From NCBI RefSeq assembly GCF_022836435.1, contig NZ_BQXC01000001.1, forward strand, positions 1,004,121 to 1,068,120: a DNA stretch of 64,000 bases, read 5' to 3'. Source of the stretch: Nitrosomonas sp. PY1. GTDB taxonomy: Bacteria > Pseudomonadota > Gammaproteobacteria > Burkholderiales > Nitrosomonadaceae. Every line of letters starts with the position of its first letter. Position 1 is the stretch's first letter. This document shows, piece by piece, positions 9,372-19,630 of this stretch. The notes beneath the pieces are model-generated. The model saw nothing but the letters and a program-made list of their open reading frames with translations, was not told the origin of the DNA and did not search any database. The translations under genes were made by a program, and so were the position numbers.

Positions 9372-11672
9372 ATGCCAAGAAAAAAGGAACTCAAAGCTAA
9401 AAGTGATGGGGTTGACGTTGCTACAAAAATAATAACTAAAAAGGCACAAGATATTGATAAAAAAATGATTAAAAAAGAAAAAAATACCTTAATCAGCGAA
9501 GCCGAAAATGGAATAAGCAAAAACGCTAAAGTGGTTTCCAAGGTGGAAAAAGTAACAAAAGCGATAAAAAATGAAAAAAACTTTATTCACGATGATGCTT
9601 TGGATTTGGAGGGAGTTTCCATAGAAACCGACAGTAGCTTGGATAAAATTGCCGAAACCGCTTTTGATGAAAGCGTTGATGCGGCAGTTAATGCTAAAAA
9701 AGGAAGAGGAAGAATCGCCAAGAAAGCAAAATCTGTCACAGATAAAGATTTAGTTAATGAATTAGAACCTTCTTTATCTGTTGGGCAAAGCGCTGCCTTA
9801 CTACAAGATATCGAAGCGCGTCGGATGCGCCTGAAGATATTGATTGGATTAGGTAAAGAACGAGGTTATCTGACTTACGCGGAGATCAACGATCATCTGC
9901 CTGATGACATGCTAGATGCCGAGCAGATTGAAGGTATTATCAGCATGATCAACGATATGGGCATTTCCGTGCATGACGAGGCACCGGATACGGAAACGTT
10001 ACTTATGTCAGATGCTGCTACAACGGTAGCAGATGAGGATGTGGCGGAAGAAGCGGAAGCTGCACTTTCAACAGTCGATTCCGAATTTGGGAGAACCACA
10101 GATCCTGTGCGAATGTATATGCGAGAAATGGGGTCGGTAGGATTATTGACACGTGAAAGTGAAATCGAAATTGCTAAACGTATCGAAGGTGGGTTACGCC
10201 ATATGATTCAGGCGATATCGGCTTGCCCACCTATCATTGCCGGTATTGTTGCTTTAGCGAAAGACATTGAAAAAGATGTATTACGTATTGATGAAGTTGT
10301 TGATGGCTTGCTGGATATCAATGCGCAAGACATTATGAATGAAGAGTTCTCAGAAGATTCGTTAGCGCAAGAATTAGAAGCGAGTGATTTGGATGGCGGC
10401 GATGAAGATGAAGAAGGTGGTGATGCTGCTTCAATTGCAAGTGCTAATCTTTTGAAATTAAAATCTGATGCATTAGAGCGTTTTGCTGTTATTTGCGGTA
10501 TTTATGATGAAATGCAACTGCTGCTTGAGAAAAAAGGGCCTCATCATGCTGGATATATCGAATTACAGGAAAAGATTTCCGCAGAATTAATGGCAATCAG
10601 GTTTTCTGCAAAAATGGTGGAGAAACTTTGTGACACGCAACGCGATTTGGTCAATAATGTTCGTAGCTATGAGCGGAAGATCATGGATTTATGTGTGACG
10701 AAAGCCAAGATGCCACGCAACTATTTCATCAAGTGCTTCCCCGGAAATGAAACAAACCTTGAGTGGATTGATCAGGAAATAAAGATGAACAAGCCTTACA
10801 GTCAAGCGCTTGAACACTATAAACCTGCCATCATGGAAGAACAACAAAACTTGTTGACGTTGAAAGGGGCTATTGGTATACCTATCAAGGATCTAAAAGA
10901 AATTAACCGTAAGATGTCAACGGGAGAGGCAAAAGCACGCCGCGCTAAACGCGAAATGACGGAAGCCAATTTGCGGCTGGTGATTTCGATTGCTAAAAAA
11001 TATACCAATCGCGGATTGCAGTTTCTTGATCTGATTCAAGAAGGTAATATCGGTTTGATGAAGGCGGTTGATAAGTTTGAATATCGACGCGGTTATAAAT
11101 TTTCGACTTATGCAACATGGTGGATACGTCAAGCCATTACTCGATCAATTGCTGATCAGGCGCGTACTATACGTATTCCGGTGCATATGATCGAAACAAT
11201 TAACAAAATGAATCGTATTTCGCGTCAAATTTTGCAAGAAACGGGACAAGAACCAGAGCCAGCGATATTGGCTGAAAAAATGGAAATGCCGGAAGAAAAA
11301 ATTCGTAAAATACTCAAAATTTCCAAAGAGCCTATTTCAATGGAAATCCCGATTGGGGATGACGAAGATTCGCATTTGGGTGATTTTATTGAAGACGCGG
11401 CGACAATGGCGCCATCAGATGCGGCGGTGTATGCGAGCTTGAGAGGAGTAACAAAAGATATTCTGGATTCTTTAACACCGCGTGAAGCTAAGGTTTTGCG
11501 AATGCGTTTTGGCATTGAAATGAATACTGATCATACATTAGAAGAGGTTGGTAGGCAATTTGATGTTACGCGAGAACGTATTCGTCAAATTGAGGCCAAG
11601 GCGTTGAGAAAACTCCGACATCCAGCACGTTCTGAACGTTTACGAAGTTTTTTAGATACAGGTAACACTTAA
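9372..11672 (+). CDS. rpoD: RNA polymerase primary sigma factor RpoD (sigma-70)
   Basis: 766 aa from the ATG at 9372; the longer frame would start at a TTG at 9360. Region 1.1 begins only near residue 135 ('[17 protein letters not shown]'), preceded by a Lys-rich extension. The non-conserved acidic insert, region 2 ('[17 protein letters not shown]', '[15 protein letters not shown]'), region 3 and region 4 ('[20 protein letters not shown]') all follow. This is the housekeeping sigma factor. Confidence 0.97.
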   Translation: MPRKKELKAKSDGVDVATKIITKKAQDIDKKMIKKEKNTLISEAENGISKNAKVVSKVEKVTKAIKNEKNFIHDDALDLEGVSIETDSSLDKIAETAFDESVDAAVNAKKGRGRIAKKAKSVTDKDLVNELEPSLSVGQSAALLQDIEARRMRLKILIGLGKERGYLTYAEINDHLPDDMLDAEQIEGIISMINDMGISVHDEAPDTETLLMSDAATTVADEDVAEEAEAALSTVDSEFGRTTDPVRMYMREMGSVGLLTRESEIEIAKRIEGGLRHMIQAISACPPIIAGIVALAKDIEKDVLRIDEVVDGLLDINAQDIMNEEFSEDSLAQELEASDLDGGDEDEEGGDAASIASANLLKLKSDALERFAVICGIYDEMQLLLEKKGPHHAGYIELQEKISAELMAIRFSAKMVEKLCDTQRDLVNNVRSYERKIMDLCVTKAKMPRNYFIKCFPGNETNLEWIDQEIKMNKPYSQALEHYKPAIMEEQQNLLTLKGAIGIPIKDLKEINRKMSTGEAKARRAKREMTEANLRLVISIAKKYTNRGLQFLDLIQEGNIGLMKAVDKFEYRRGYKFSTYATWWIRQAITRSIADQARTIRIPVHMIETINKMNRISRQILQETGQEPEPAILAEKMEMPEEKIRKILKISKEPISMEIPIGDDEDSHLGDFIEDAATMAPSDAAVYASLRGVTKDILDSLTPREAKVLRMRFGIEMNTDHTLEEVGRQFDVTRERIRQIEAKALRKLRHPARSERLRSFLDTGNT

Positions 11673-11684
11673 TAAGTATCCTGA

Positions 11685-11761
<77 letters not shown>

Positions 11762-11768
11762 AATAAAC

Positions 11769-11805
11769 AAGCACTTAGAGATAAAATCCTAAGTGCTTTT
11801 TCTTT
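11769..11805 (+). terminator. Rho-independent terminator after rpoD-tRNA
   Basis: AAGCACTTAG (11769-11778) pairs with CTAAGTGCTT (11789-11798) over a 10 nt loop, followed by a T-rich run. It ends the rpoD/tRNA transcript. Confidence 0.85.
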
Positions 11806-12021
11806 CTCGGGTTACATTGAGGCTATTTCGTAGCTACTAGCTATGAATGTATCAAGATCGATTTGCAGTATGCGATTTTTTACAAGTATGAGTTGATATG
11901 AGCTAGTATAGGTCTTGAAGACAGATATCTAAATTAGTAATTGAGTGTACGATTACTAAACATTTTACAACCAATGAAACATTTATTTCCGACCTAATAC
12001 AGGCAGGTCGATAATTATCCA

Positions 12022-13653
12022 ATGAATTTTTTCTCTCGCTACTTGGTTTTTATTTTAGTTATTATTCTGAATGTCATTGTTGTTTACTATGGTTCGACTT
12101 ATCCATTCATTTATGCCGTGTTGTTTCTGATAGGCCCATTACTGGTAGTCGGCTTTTACGATATTACTCAGAATAAATGGACTGTTACGCGGAATTACCC
12201 AATTACAGGTCATTTACGCACGTTCTTCTATTGGGTGCGGCCTTATTTGCGTAGCTATATCGTTGAAGATGATCTGACTGGTACGCCATTTTCTTATCGT
12301 GCACGTAATCTTGTTCATGCTCGTGCTCGCGGTAATATAGATACACAGCCGTTTGGGACTGAACAAAACGCATATGATGAAAGCTATCGCTGGATAATTC
12401 ATTCGATTGTTCCGGAAGAATGTCTTGACAAATCACCGCGGGTTGATGTGGGCAACGATCAAACAAAAAAGCCATATAGCGCATCGGTTTTCAATATTTC
12501 CGCAATGAGTTTTGGCGCGCTTTCGGCCAATGCCATTGAAGCACTCAATTTCGGCGCAAAACAAGGTGGGTTTTATCACGACACAGGAGAGGGCGGTCTT
12601 AGTCCTTATCATCTGAAACATGGCGGGGATATTGTTTGGGAGCTAGGATCGGGTTATTTTGGGGCTCGCGATAAAAATGGTAACTTCGACCCAGAGCTCT
12701 TTAAAGACCAATCCAGCGTGGATGAAGTCAAAATGACCGAAATCAAACTCTCGCAAGGAGCTAAGCCTGGACATGGCGGATTACTGCCTGCTGCTAAGGT
12801 TACAGAAGAGATCGCTCGTGTACGCAAAGTTCCGCCTTATGAGGATTGTTTGTCTCCCCGTAGGCATAAAGCATTTTCTACGCCGATTGAAATGCTCGAA
12901 TTCGCGGCACAAATGCGCGACTTGTCCGGGGGGAAGCCAGTAGGGATTAAGCTTTGTATCGGGAAACCGTATGAGGTTTTTGCAATCATGAAAGCCATTC
13001 TAAAAACGGGTATCAAGCCAGAATTTATTGTCGTTGATGGCGCTGAAGGCGGAACGGGCGCCGCACCCGAGGAGCTCTCCGACTGGGTTGGCATGCCGTT
13101 GATGGATGGTTTGATTTTGATGCGTAATGCTCTGGTCGGCACCGGGCTTAAATCCTCAATCAAGCTAGCGGCTAGCGGGAAAATCTATTCTGGTATGGGG
13201 TTGGCTTATCATATGGCACTTGGTGCGGACTGGTGCAATGCGGCACGGGCATTTATGTTTTCCATAGGATGCATACAGTCACAGCGCTGCCATTTGGATA
13301 CTTGTCCCACAGGTGTGGCAACCCAGGATAAGCTTCGTCAACGAGCCTTGGTACCGAAGATTCAAGGTCCCCGCGCAGCTCGTTTTCACGGCAAAACATT
13401 GGAGGCGCTTGCGGATATTATAGCGGCTGTGGGTCTTAAGCATCCGAGTGAACTGAAGCCCTATCATCTCATGCATCGTGTTGGTCCAGAGAAATCACAA
13501 ACGATTGATACTATTCATACTTTCCTGCCGGAAGGGATATTATGTGAAGCACCGGAGGATACGATCTATGCGGATTGGTGGAAAGTAGCACAAGCCGATA
13601 GTTTCCAGCCAGCATTTGACTTTCATGAATATCGCGTGAGAGCAAGAAATTGA
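12022..13653 (+). CDS. FMN-binding glutamate-synthase-family protein (GltB-domain, membrane-anchored)
   Basis: 543 aa. Two N-terminal hydrophobic segments (residues ~5-25 and ~30-48) precede a Glu_synthase central/FMN domain: 'ISAMSFGALSANAIEALN', 'GEGGLSPYH', 'QGAKPGHGG', 'GAEGGTGAAPEE', and a Cys cluster near residues 415-430 ('GCIQSQRCHLDTCPTG') like the FeS ligands of glutamate synthase. There is no glutaminase domain, so it is a stand-alone FMN oxidoreductase of unknown electron donor. Preceded by about 215 bp of non-coding DNA. Confidence 0.9.
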   Translation: MNFFSRYLVFILVIILNVIVVYYGSTYPFIYAVLFLIGPLLVVGFYDITQNKWTVTRNYPITGHLRTFFYWVRPYLRSYIVEDDLTGTPFSYRARNLVHARARGNIDTQPFGTEQNAYDESYRWIIHSIVPEECLDKSPRVDVGNDQTKKPYSASVFNISAMSFGALSANAIEALNFGAKQGGFYHDTGEGGLSPYHLKHGGDIVWELGSGYFGARDKNGNFDPELFKDQSSVDEVKMTEIKLSQGAKPGHGGLLPAAKVTEEIARVRKVPPYEDCLSPRRHKAFSTPIEMLEFAAQMRDLSGGKPVGIKLCIGKPYEVFAIMKAILKTGIKPEFIVVDGAEGGTGAAPEELSDWVGMPLMDGLILMRNALVGTGLKSSIKLAASGKIYSGMGLAYHMALGADWCNAARAFMFSIGCIQSQRCHLDTCPTGVATQDKLRQRALVPKIQGPRAARFHGKTLEALADIIAAVGLKHPSELKPYHLMHRVGPEKSQTIDTIHTFLPEGILCEAPEDTIYADWWKVAQADSFQPAFDFHEYRVRARN

Positions 13654-13958
13654 TGATTTAAGCCGAGAGTAGATTTATATATATCGCTGCGCAATTGTGT
13701 TGGCGACAGATAGGTGATTTTAGTGAGCCTCTAAATCGCTTATTGCCGCATCTTAAATTTTCTATGGTAGTCAATTTGGAGTTCCTGCTTCCTTCAACTC
13801 ATCAATTGTAATTTGCATCCATTTTTACAGCGCATATCAGTTTTGCAGGGGCATTGGTATTGGTGTTGCAAGCATCCTTGTTGCACACAAATAGTAGCGC
13901 TATACAAGTATCGTGATGGATAGGCACTTTCACACTGATCAACAAATAGGAGAAATTT
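13654..13958. other. Intergenic region without a supported gene
   Basis: About 305 bp. On the minus strand an open frame reads a short Cys/Asn-rich peptide ending at 13802, but it runs into the next gene's start and has no supported start site, so I do not call it. AGGAG at about 13950 is the ribosome site of the following FMN reductase. Confidence 0.5.
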
Positions 13959-14528
13959 ATGATAAGAATTATCGGAATTACTGGAAGCCTACGAAGCGGT
14001 TCGCTTAATACCGCCTTGTTACGCGCGGCTGCGAATTTAATGCCGAGCGATTCTACGTTGGAAATCGCGACACTCAAAGGTATTCCACTCTATGATGGGG
14101 ATATCGAAGCTAATGAAGGCATTCCAAAAGCAGTTCTTGTGCTGCAAGAGCAAATTGCCGCCGCTGATGGGTTATTGCTAGCTACTCCCGAGTACAATAA
14201 TTCCATGCCTGGCGTATTCAAAAATGCGACCGACTGGTTGTCGCGACCACCCAGCGGTACTGCGCGAATTTTTGGTGATCGTCCGGTTGCATTGATGGGA
14301 GCATCGCCTGGTGGATTTGGTACGGTTTTGTCTCAGAATGCTTGGCTTCCTGTGCTACGGACATTAGGTATGCGTCCATGGTTCGGTGGGCGGCTACTCG
14401 TATCGCGAGCACACCATATTTTTAACGAATCGGGTGAGATGGTGGACGAGGCGGCGCGTAAACAACTTCAAGATTTTTTAATTGGATTTATAGAGTTTAT
14501 TCAAGCTGGTAGCAAGTTGCGGCGTTGA
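13959..14528 (+). CDS. NADPH-dependent FMN reductase family protein
   Basis: 189 aa flavodoxin-like fold. FMN phosphate loop 'ITGSLRSGSLNTALLR' at residues ~6-21, 'LLATPEYNNSMPGVFKNATDW' at ~68-88, and 'MGASPGGFGT' at ~110. Related to ArsH/ChrR-type quinone or chromate reductases. Good AGGAG ribosome site. The stop lies inside a 28 bp sequence that recurs imperfectly after the adjacent IS remnant. Confidence 0.92.
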   Translation: MIRIIGITGSLRSGSLNTALLRAAANLMPSDSTLEIATLKGIPLYDGDIEANEGIPKAVLVLQEQIAAADGLLLATPEYNNSMPGVFKNATDWLSRPPSGTARIFGDRPVALMGASPGGFGTVLSQNAWLPVLRTLGMRPWFGGRLLVSRAHHIFNESGEMVDEAARKQLQDFLIGFIEFIQAGSKLRR

Positions 14529-14543
14529 AATTGTTAATCCTGA
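14516..14543 (+). repeat. Imperfect direct repeat, left copy (flanks IS remnant)
   Basis: GTTGCGGCGTTGAAATTGTT... matches GTTGCAGTGTTGAAATTGTT... at 15425-15453 with three substitutions and one indel over about 28 bp. It is much longer than an IS3-family target duplication (3-5 bp), so it has another origin. Confidence 0.7.
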
Positions 14544-14544
14544 G

Positions 14545-15424
14545 GGTAATCCTCCCATTTTTAACAGGAGTTTCCAGTAGAGGGTTTTAGTTTAAAAGCT
14601 TCTGCCAACTTCATTGCTGGCGTGATACCTCCAAGTGCCATGCTCGGACGTTCATTATTATAAATCCATAACCATTGTGTAGCGGTAAGCTGTGCCTCTT
14701 CAATGGTCATAAATTCATTCATCTCCAGCCATTCATGCCGGACGGTCCTGTTATAGCGTTCTACATAAGCATTCTGTTGTGGCTTCCCTGGTTGAGTGTA
14801 ATGGAGCTGAATACCTCGCTTCTCTGCCCAGCAACAAAGCGTGGCACTGATATTTTCCGGCCCGTTATCACAACGAAAGTTCGAAAAGACCGGCCATTGG
14901 TGAGCTGATCAGCCATGAAATCCATCGACCATGTATCATTGGGCCGTTCTGGTACAGCCAATGGCTCGGGCTTCTCTCGTTTTAACCGCTTGCGCGGCTT
15001 AATTCGTAAATTCAGCTCCAGCTCACGGTAAATACGATACACACGCTTGTGATTCCATCCAAAACCCTTCACATTACGCAAATAAAGGAAACATAAACCA
15101 AAGCCCCAGCGCTTGTGGCAAGCCGTCAAACGTAGTAACCAACCGGCGGATTCCCCGTTCTCATCGGCCGATAACGATAGCAGCTCTCAGAAATGTCAAA
15201 TGTTGCACAACGCCAAAACGATACTAACGGACTTATCCTGTACTGCCCACTGTGCCATTACTTTGCGCTGTGAAGGCTTTACCACTTTTTTCCGAGTGCT
15301 TCCTTCAACAGCTCATTCTGCATCTGGCTTTCCGTAAATCGTTGCTTCTTCATCAGTAAAATTCCTCTTCGTCCACGATAGAAAATTCTACTGCTTTGCT
15401 CCTCTAATTTTGGGGGGGATTACC
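14545..15424 (-). mobile_element. Decayed IS3-family insertion sequence
   Basis: About 880 bp bounded by terminal inverted repeats: GGTAATCCTCCCA at 14545 and the complement of TGGGGGGGATTACC ending at 15424. An intact IS3 relative is about 1.2 kb, so internal sequence is missing. Remnants of orfA and orfB lie on the minus strand. Confidence 0.85.
14561..15353 (-). pseudogene. IS3-family transposase orfA/orfB remnant
   Basis: The orfA start survives ('MKKQRFTESQ' from 15353) but is joined directly to its last residues ('NELLKEALGKKW'), so most of OrfA is deleted. OrfB keeps 'GWNHKRVYRIYRELELNLR', 'NDTWSMDFMADQL' (first catalytic Asp), then an internal deletion and frame change to 'RCDNGPENISATL' (second Asp) and 'ERYNRTVRHEW' (catalytic Glu), ending at the TAA at 14561. 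With deletions in both reading frames it cannot make an active transposase. Confidence 0.88.
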
Positions 15425-15453
15425 GTTGCAGTGTTGAAATTGTTCATTCCTGA
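15425..15453 (+). repeat. Imperfect direct repeat, right copy
   Basis: Partner of the copy at 14516-14543. Its similarity starts within the last codons of the FMN reductase gene, suggesting a duplicated gene end on the far side of the IS. Confidence 0.7.
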
Positions 15454-15496
15454 TAATAGTTGCGCTTTATAATCTAATTTTTTAAGGAGTATCGAT

Positions 15497-16234
15497 ATGT
15501 CGAACCGGAATATCACACGCAGGCAATGTTTAGTAGGAGCCTGCGGTTTGGGTGGTTTGGGCTTGGGGATGGCTTTGGGCGTCAAAGCCGAATTATCTTC
15601 CACCAAATCAATCAATATAGAAAATGCGGAGGAACCTTATCCACGTAATGCCAATGAAGCGCTGGTACGATTGAAAGAAGGGAATAAACGCTTCATCAAT
15701 GATAAACCGTACCATGCGCACACAAACATTACTTGGAGAAGCCTTCTCGTCGAAATCCAGAAGCCTTTTGCCACCATTCTGGGTTGCAGCGATTCCCGCG
15801 TGCCTCCTGAGTTCATCTTCGACACCGGATTTGGCGAACTTTTCACGATACGGCTGGCCGGCAATATCATCTCAGAAGACGTAATCGGCTCTTTACAATA
15901 TGCAGTGATTCATCTACATACGCCATTGATCGTCGTACTGGGTCATGAGGGTTGTGGGGCTGTTACAGCTACTGTGGAAGAGATGCTCGATAGAGCTAAG
16001 GAACCAGAACGTATCGAATCGCTGATCCAATTGATTAAACCCGGATTAAGTAAGCTCGATCTGAAGCAACGCCATAATGCTTTGCTGAGTGCTGCCGTAG
16101 AGGCCAATGTCCGTTGGTCTATACAGCAATTGTCCGTTCTTCCGGAAAGAGAGCGAATCGATATAGAAAAACGTGCGGTCATCATTGGAGGGGTTTATGA
16201 TTTGGCGACGGGGCGTGTGCGATTTCTGGATTAA
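15497..16234 (+). CDS. Tat-exported beta-type carbonic anhydrase
   Basis: 245 aa. Twin-arginine signal 'TRRQCLVGACGLGGLGLG' at residues ~7-24 predicts periplasmic export. Zn ligands are visible: 'GCSDSRVPPEFIFD' (Cys, Asp/Arg dyad) and 'GHEGCGAV' (His, Cys). It interconverts CO2 and bicarbonate; in an autotroph this could feed bicarbonate uptake, which is inference. AAGGAG ribosome site. The tat translocase genes lie about 19 kb away in this window. Confidence 0.9.
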   Translation: MSNRNITRRQCLVGACGLGGLGLGMALGVKAELSSTKSINIENAEEPYPRNANEALVRLKEGNKRFINDKPYHAHTNITWRSLLVEIQKPFATILGCSDSRVPPEFIFDTGFGELFTIRLAGNIISEDVIGSLQYAVIHLHTPLIVVLGHEGCGAVTATVEEMLDRAKEPERIESLIQLIKPGLSKLDLKQRHNALLSAAVEANVRWSIQQLSVLPERERIDIEKRAVIIGGVYDLATGRVRFLD

Positions 16235-16262
16235 ATTACGCAAGGAATTAATCAGCGCTCCC

Positions 16263-17843
16263 CTAGAATTTATAAGTTACCCAAGTGGTAAAGTAATCGA
16301 CTTCCTTAGCTGCGTATTCGGTTTTCAAAAAATCGCTGGGGAAAAAATGCACATAACTTGCTACGACTGTAATATGCGAAATAGGCTCCCAAGTTAGCAC
16401 GAATGAAGGCGAGCTTCCCGAATAATGCTTCTGGCCAACAGTAGAAATCGGAGAAAAGATGGGCACGGTCGCAATAGAATATATCGCATCGTTGACATTT
16501 TGGCGCCAAAAGAATCCCCAATCAAAAGAAGCTTTTAATTTTTCCGTTAGTGATAAATTGAGCGATGGGTGGATATGGATAAAATTGGGTGGTCCACCCA
16601 AATCTGCAAGGTTAAAATAAGCACCTGTAGGAAATAGCGGATTATAGGTACCTAATGTAGATGATTTACCATCTCCACTGGTAATGTCTGCTCGCATGCC
16701 GATTTGAGGGTTTAGTGGCAACTGCGAAAAGTTGTAATGTGTATCGGAAGCGGCAGCCCATGCCCTAATATCATTGGAACCAAATTGACCAAATTGGCCG
16801 ACGAATTCGAAATTATATTTCCAGGGGAAAGGGTTTCCCCAGATTCTTGCACCAACCGTATGCCTAACCTCGTGCCCTCTGCCTTGTGCAAAAATGGCAT
16901 GGCGGTCATCGTACCCTAAGTAATACAAATCGACATGACCATCGGGTAATAGTGGCCAAACTCTAATCGCATAGGCGCCCCATAGCGACTTATTTGGATT
17001 ACGGTCATCGTCAAATACGCCGGTTAAATTTCTGACTGGTTTGCCAACAAAGCCGTCTATCGACCAATCTCCTAGTATAAATAGCAGTTTGATGGCATCG
17101 AATGATCTTCGATTATTAGGCACTTCGCGACCTGAGATCAACCGTCCCGAGCCATACTCTATTTCTTGTCGGCCAAAGCGTAAGGTTACTGAATTACTGC
17201 TGCCGAGCTTAGCAGTTAGATCCATAAATCCTTGGTGGAGATCAAATGCATTTTCGTCTATGTCGGGTCTGGGGCCGCCTTTCCGCCAATCTTCGAAAGT
17301 ACTCATAAACTGGGCAAATACACGGATATTTGCGCCTAGATGCAAATCACCATGGAGCATATAGCGCTGAAGCCAAATATTACTGTTGCCATTTGGATCG
17401 GCAGGCTCCTTACCATATTTTTCATTATGATAAAATTCATAACGCTGTCGCATTTCTCCACCGATACTTAAATACCAATCTTCCTGATTATTTAAAGAGA
17501 TATACTTTATTGGATTCCAAAAGTCAGTGTTGCGAGGGGAATTTCTAAGGTAGCGATAGTCTTCCTGATAACGCAATGATTTATAACTGCTGATGAATGA
17601 ATTAGCTCCTTTTTTAGTTAATTCATCCTGTTTGTCTTCTTTGCAGCAGAAATGGAGTCTAGGCCCACTACTTGAATTTATAGATAACTTTTCTTCAAGA
17701 AATAATGATTGATCAGCATTGGCGAGCTTCACATCTTTGGCATTAGCTGAATTTATAAAAAAATATCGATCAATAAAAAGCCATTCACCATAAGCTATTA
17801 TGAATACATGCAAAAAGAAATAGCTAAGCAATCGTGCCATCAT
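16263..17843 (-). CDS. Alginate-export-family outer-membrane beta-barrel protein
   Basis: 526 aa. N-terminal hydrophobic stretch consistent with a signal sequence, an approximately 100-residue linker containing 'HFCCKEDKQDEL', then alternating beta strands typical of the AlgE/alginate_exp domain: 'LRFGRQEIEYGSGRLISGRE', 'NRRSFDAIKL', 'DLYYLGYDDR', 'HTVGARIWG', ending with the terminal aromatic 'VTYKF' of an outer-membrane barrel. Substrate is unknown. Last gene of the leftward block headed by pirin. Confidence 0.85.
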   Translation of the reverse strand: MMARLLSYFFLHVFIIAYGEWLFIDRYFFINSANAKDVKLANADQSLFLEEKLSINSSSGPRLHFCCKEDKQDELTKKGANSFISSYKSLRYQEDYRYLRNSPRNTDFWNPIKYISLNNQEDWYLSIGGEMRQRYEFYHNEKYGKEPADPNGNSNIWLQRYMLHGDLHLGANIRVFAQFMSTFEDWRKGGPRPDIDENAFDLHQGFMDLTAKLGSSNSVTLRFGRQEIEYGSGRLISGREVPNNRRSFDAIKLLFILGDWSIDGFVGKPVRNLTGVFDDDRNPNKSLWGAYAIRVWPLLPDGHVDLYYLGYDDRHAIFAQGRGHEVRHTVGARIWGNPFPWKYNFEFVGQFGQFGSNDIRAWAAASDTHYNFSQLPLNPQIGMRADITSGDGKSSTLGTYNPLFPTGAYFNLADLGGPPNFIHIHPSLNLSLTEKLKASFDWGFFWRQNVNDAIYSIATVPIFSPISTVGQKHYSGSSPSFVLTWEPISHITVVASYVHFFPSDFLKTEYAAKEVDYFTTWVTYKF

Positions 17844-17929
17844 TTACAGAACCGTTGATTTATCGCTACTTGTCCACTCGATGTAATGCAAAGATACTTC
17901 AGGTTTAATTACTTTCTTACATAGTGAAC

Positions 17930-19579
17930 TCATGAATTGGTCATTATCGAATCGTATGAAACTGGAGATACCGGGGCTCCACCAGCAAAATGGGAAACCT
18001 TCGGAACTGTCTCGCCGATATGAAAACTATTGACTACTTCCTGAATGCGTTGATCTTCTCGAGTTATACGCGCATGTTGACGCAAGTGGTCGAGCCAGGA
18101 GCTAACCTGAAAAATCTCTATATAGCGACCAGGTACGGCAAGATCCTCGAATACTCCCCAAGCGAACGCGCCATCACGGCGCCGGATTATTCCTAGCGAG
18201 TTTATTGCGCGCAGGAAATCTTTGCGTTGGTCCAATACGATCTCGTATTCGATCGTAACTAGCACAGGGCCACGATTTTTGTCCGGTTCTTTTGCGATGG
18301 ACGGATGTGGCCAATGATAAGACGGAGTCAGATCGGGTGTTTCCTGTGGGCCCAGGCTGAACTTCCGTACTATCAGCGCCGCTATTACAGCACCAGCAGC
18401 CGAAATCAGCAGTGCAACAGGCGTATTGGTTTGAGCGGCAACCTTGCCCCACAAAAGACTGCCAAACGTCATACCGGTGAAAAATATCATAATATAAAGA
18501 GACAATGCGCGGCCGCGAACCCAAGCTGGAACCGAAATCTGTGCGGCAACTTGCAGTGATGACAAGACGCTAAGCCATGCCGCACCGCAAACCGCCATGA
18601 TGATATATAGTAATACATCGTTTCGGATCGTTGCGATAGCCAAAGTAGTCAATGCGTAAACTATGGTTGCGATAAATACCAAGCGATCTCGAGTGGTATG
18701 CTTGTATATACGCGGTAGCGTAATAGCAGTGATCACTGCGCCAACACCAACGGAAGTCAACAAAAAACCATATGTTCCTGGATTACCTGCAAGTTCGTGT
18801 CGTGCGATTAAAGGAAGCAGCGCCCAAACAGAACTCGCGAAGACAATAAAAGCCGTCGCGCGGATCAGTACTGCACGAAAAGATGAAGCCATCCAGCTAT
18901 AACGCAACCCAGCCCGTAATGCCTGAAAGAATCGCTCAGGCGGCAAAGCATGCTCATCCGGTAGGCGTCTCCAATACCATAGCATGATTGTCATACCGAT
19001 GAACGAAATCATATTAACGCCATAAGCAGCCCAAGCACCCAACTGTGCCAATAACAAACCACCGATAGCGGGACCGATCGATCGTGACAAATTCATCGAT
19101 AGCGAATTCAATGCAATAGCTTGCGATAGCAGATTTCGAGGAACGAGGTCAGCGATGGCGGCGCTCAATGCTGGCATTGCCATAGCTGTGCCTAATCCCA
19201 AGGCAAAAGTCAAAATTAATAAACTCCAAGCATTCAGTTGACCCGTTGCAGTAAGTACAGCCAGCATAGCCGCCGCAAGCATCATCCAAATTTGTGTGCA
19301 GATCAAATAACGGCGGTGATCAATAGTATCGGTAAGCGCTCCGGCGATGAGTGCAAACATCACGACCGGTAGCGAGGTTGCCACTTGTACCAGAGATACC
19401 ATCACAGGAGAAGATGACAGGTCGGTCATGACCCAGCCGGATGTGGTTGCATTGATCCAGGTGCCAATGTTGGAACCTAGTGACGCAAGCCAAAATATCC
19501 GGAACATCGGCATCTGTAAAGGTTCCCAGGCACCGGGATGCGAAGTGCTTGAAGTATTGGTATCGATAGATTTGCTCAT
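17930..19579 (-). CDS. MFS transporter (MFS_3/EntS-like) with C-terminal monooxygenase-like domain
   Basis: 549 aa from ATG 19579 (a TTG one codon upstream is less likely). Twelve hydrophobic segments span residues ~20-410, with 'GALTDTIDHRRYLI' in the 2-3 loop. After the last helix comes a soluble tail of about 120 residues ('VLVTIEYEIVLDQRKDFLRA', 'IEIFQVSSWLDHLRQHARIT') resembling an antibiotic-biosynthesis-monooxygenase ferredoxin-like domain; this fusion is known in the family. Probably exports a product of the adjacent hydrolase cluster. Confidence 0.88.
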   Translation of the reverse strand: MSKSIDTNTSSTSHPGAWEPLQMPMFRIFWLASLGSNIGTWINATTSGWVMTDLSSSPVMVSLVQVATSLPVVMFALIAGALTDTIDHRRYLICTQIWMMLAAAMLAVLTATGQLNAWSLLILTFALGLGTAMAMPALSAAIADLVPRNLLSQAIALNSLSMNLSRSIGPAIGGLLLAQLGAWAAYGVNMISFIGMTIMLWYWRRLPDEHALPPERFFQALRAGLRYSWMASSFRAVLIRATAFIVFASSVWALLPLIARHELAGNPGTYGFLLTSVGVGAVITAITLPRIYKHTTRDRLVFIATIVYALTTLAIATIRNDVLLYIIMAVCGAAWLSVLSSLQVAAQISVPAWVRGRALSLYIMIFFTGMTFGSLLWGKVAAQTNTPVALLISAAGAVIAALIVRKFSLGPQETPDLTPSYHWPHPSIAKEPDKNRGPVLVTIEYEIVLDQRKDFLRAINSLGIIRRRDGAFAWGVFEDLAVPGRYIEIFQVSSWLDHLRQHARITREDQRIQEVVNSFHIGETVPKVSHFAGGAPVSPVSYDSIMTNS

Positions 19580-19630
19580 CAATGAAATATCAGACTCGAT
19601 CAGACAGACAATAAAAACCTGTCCCGAAAT

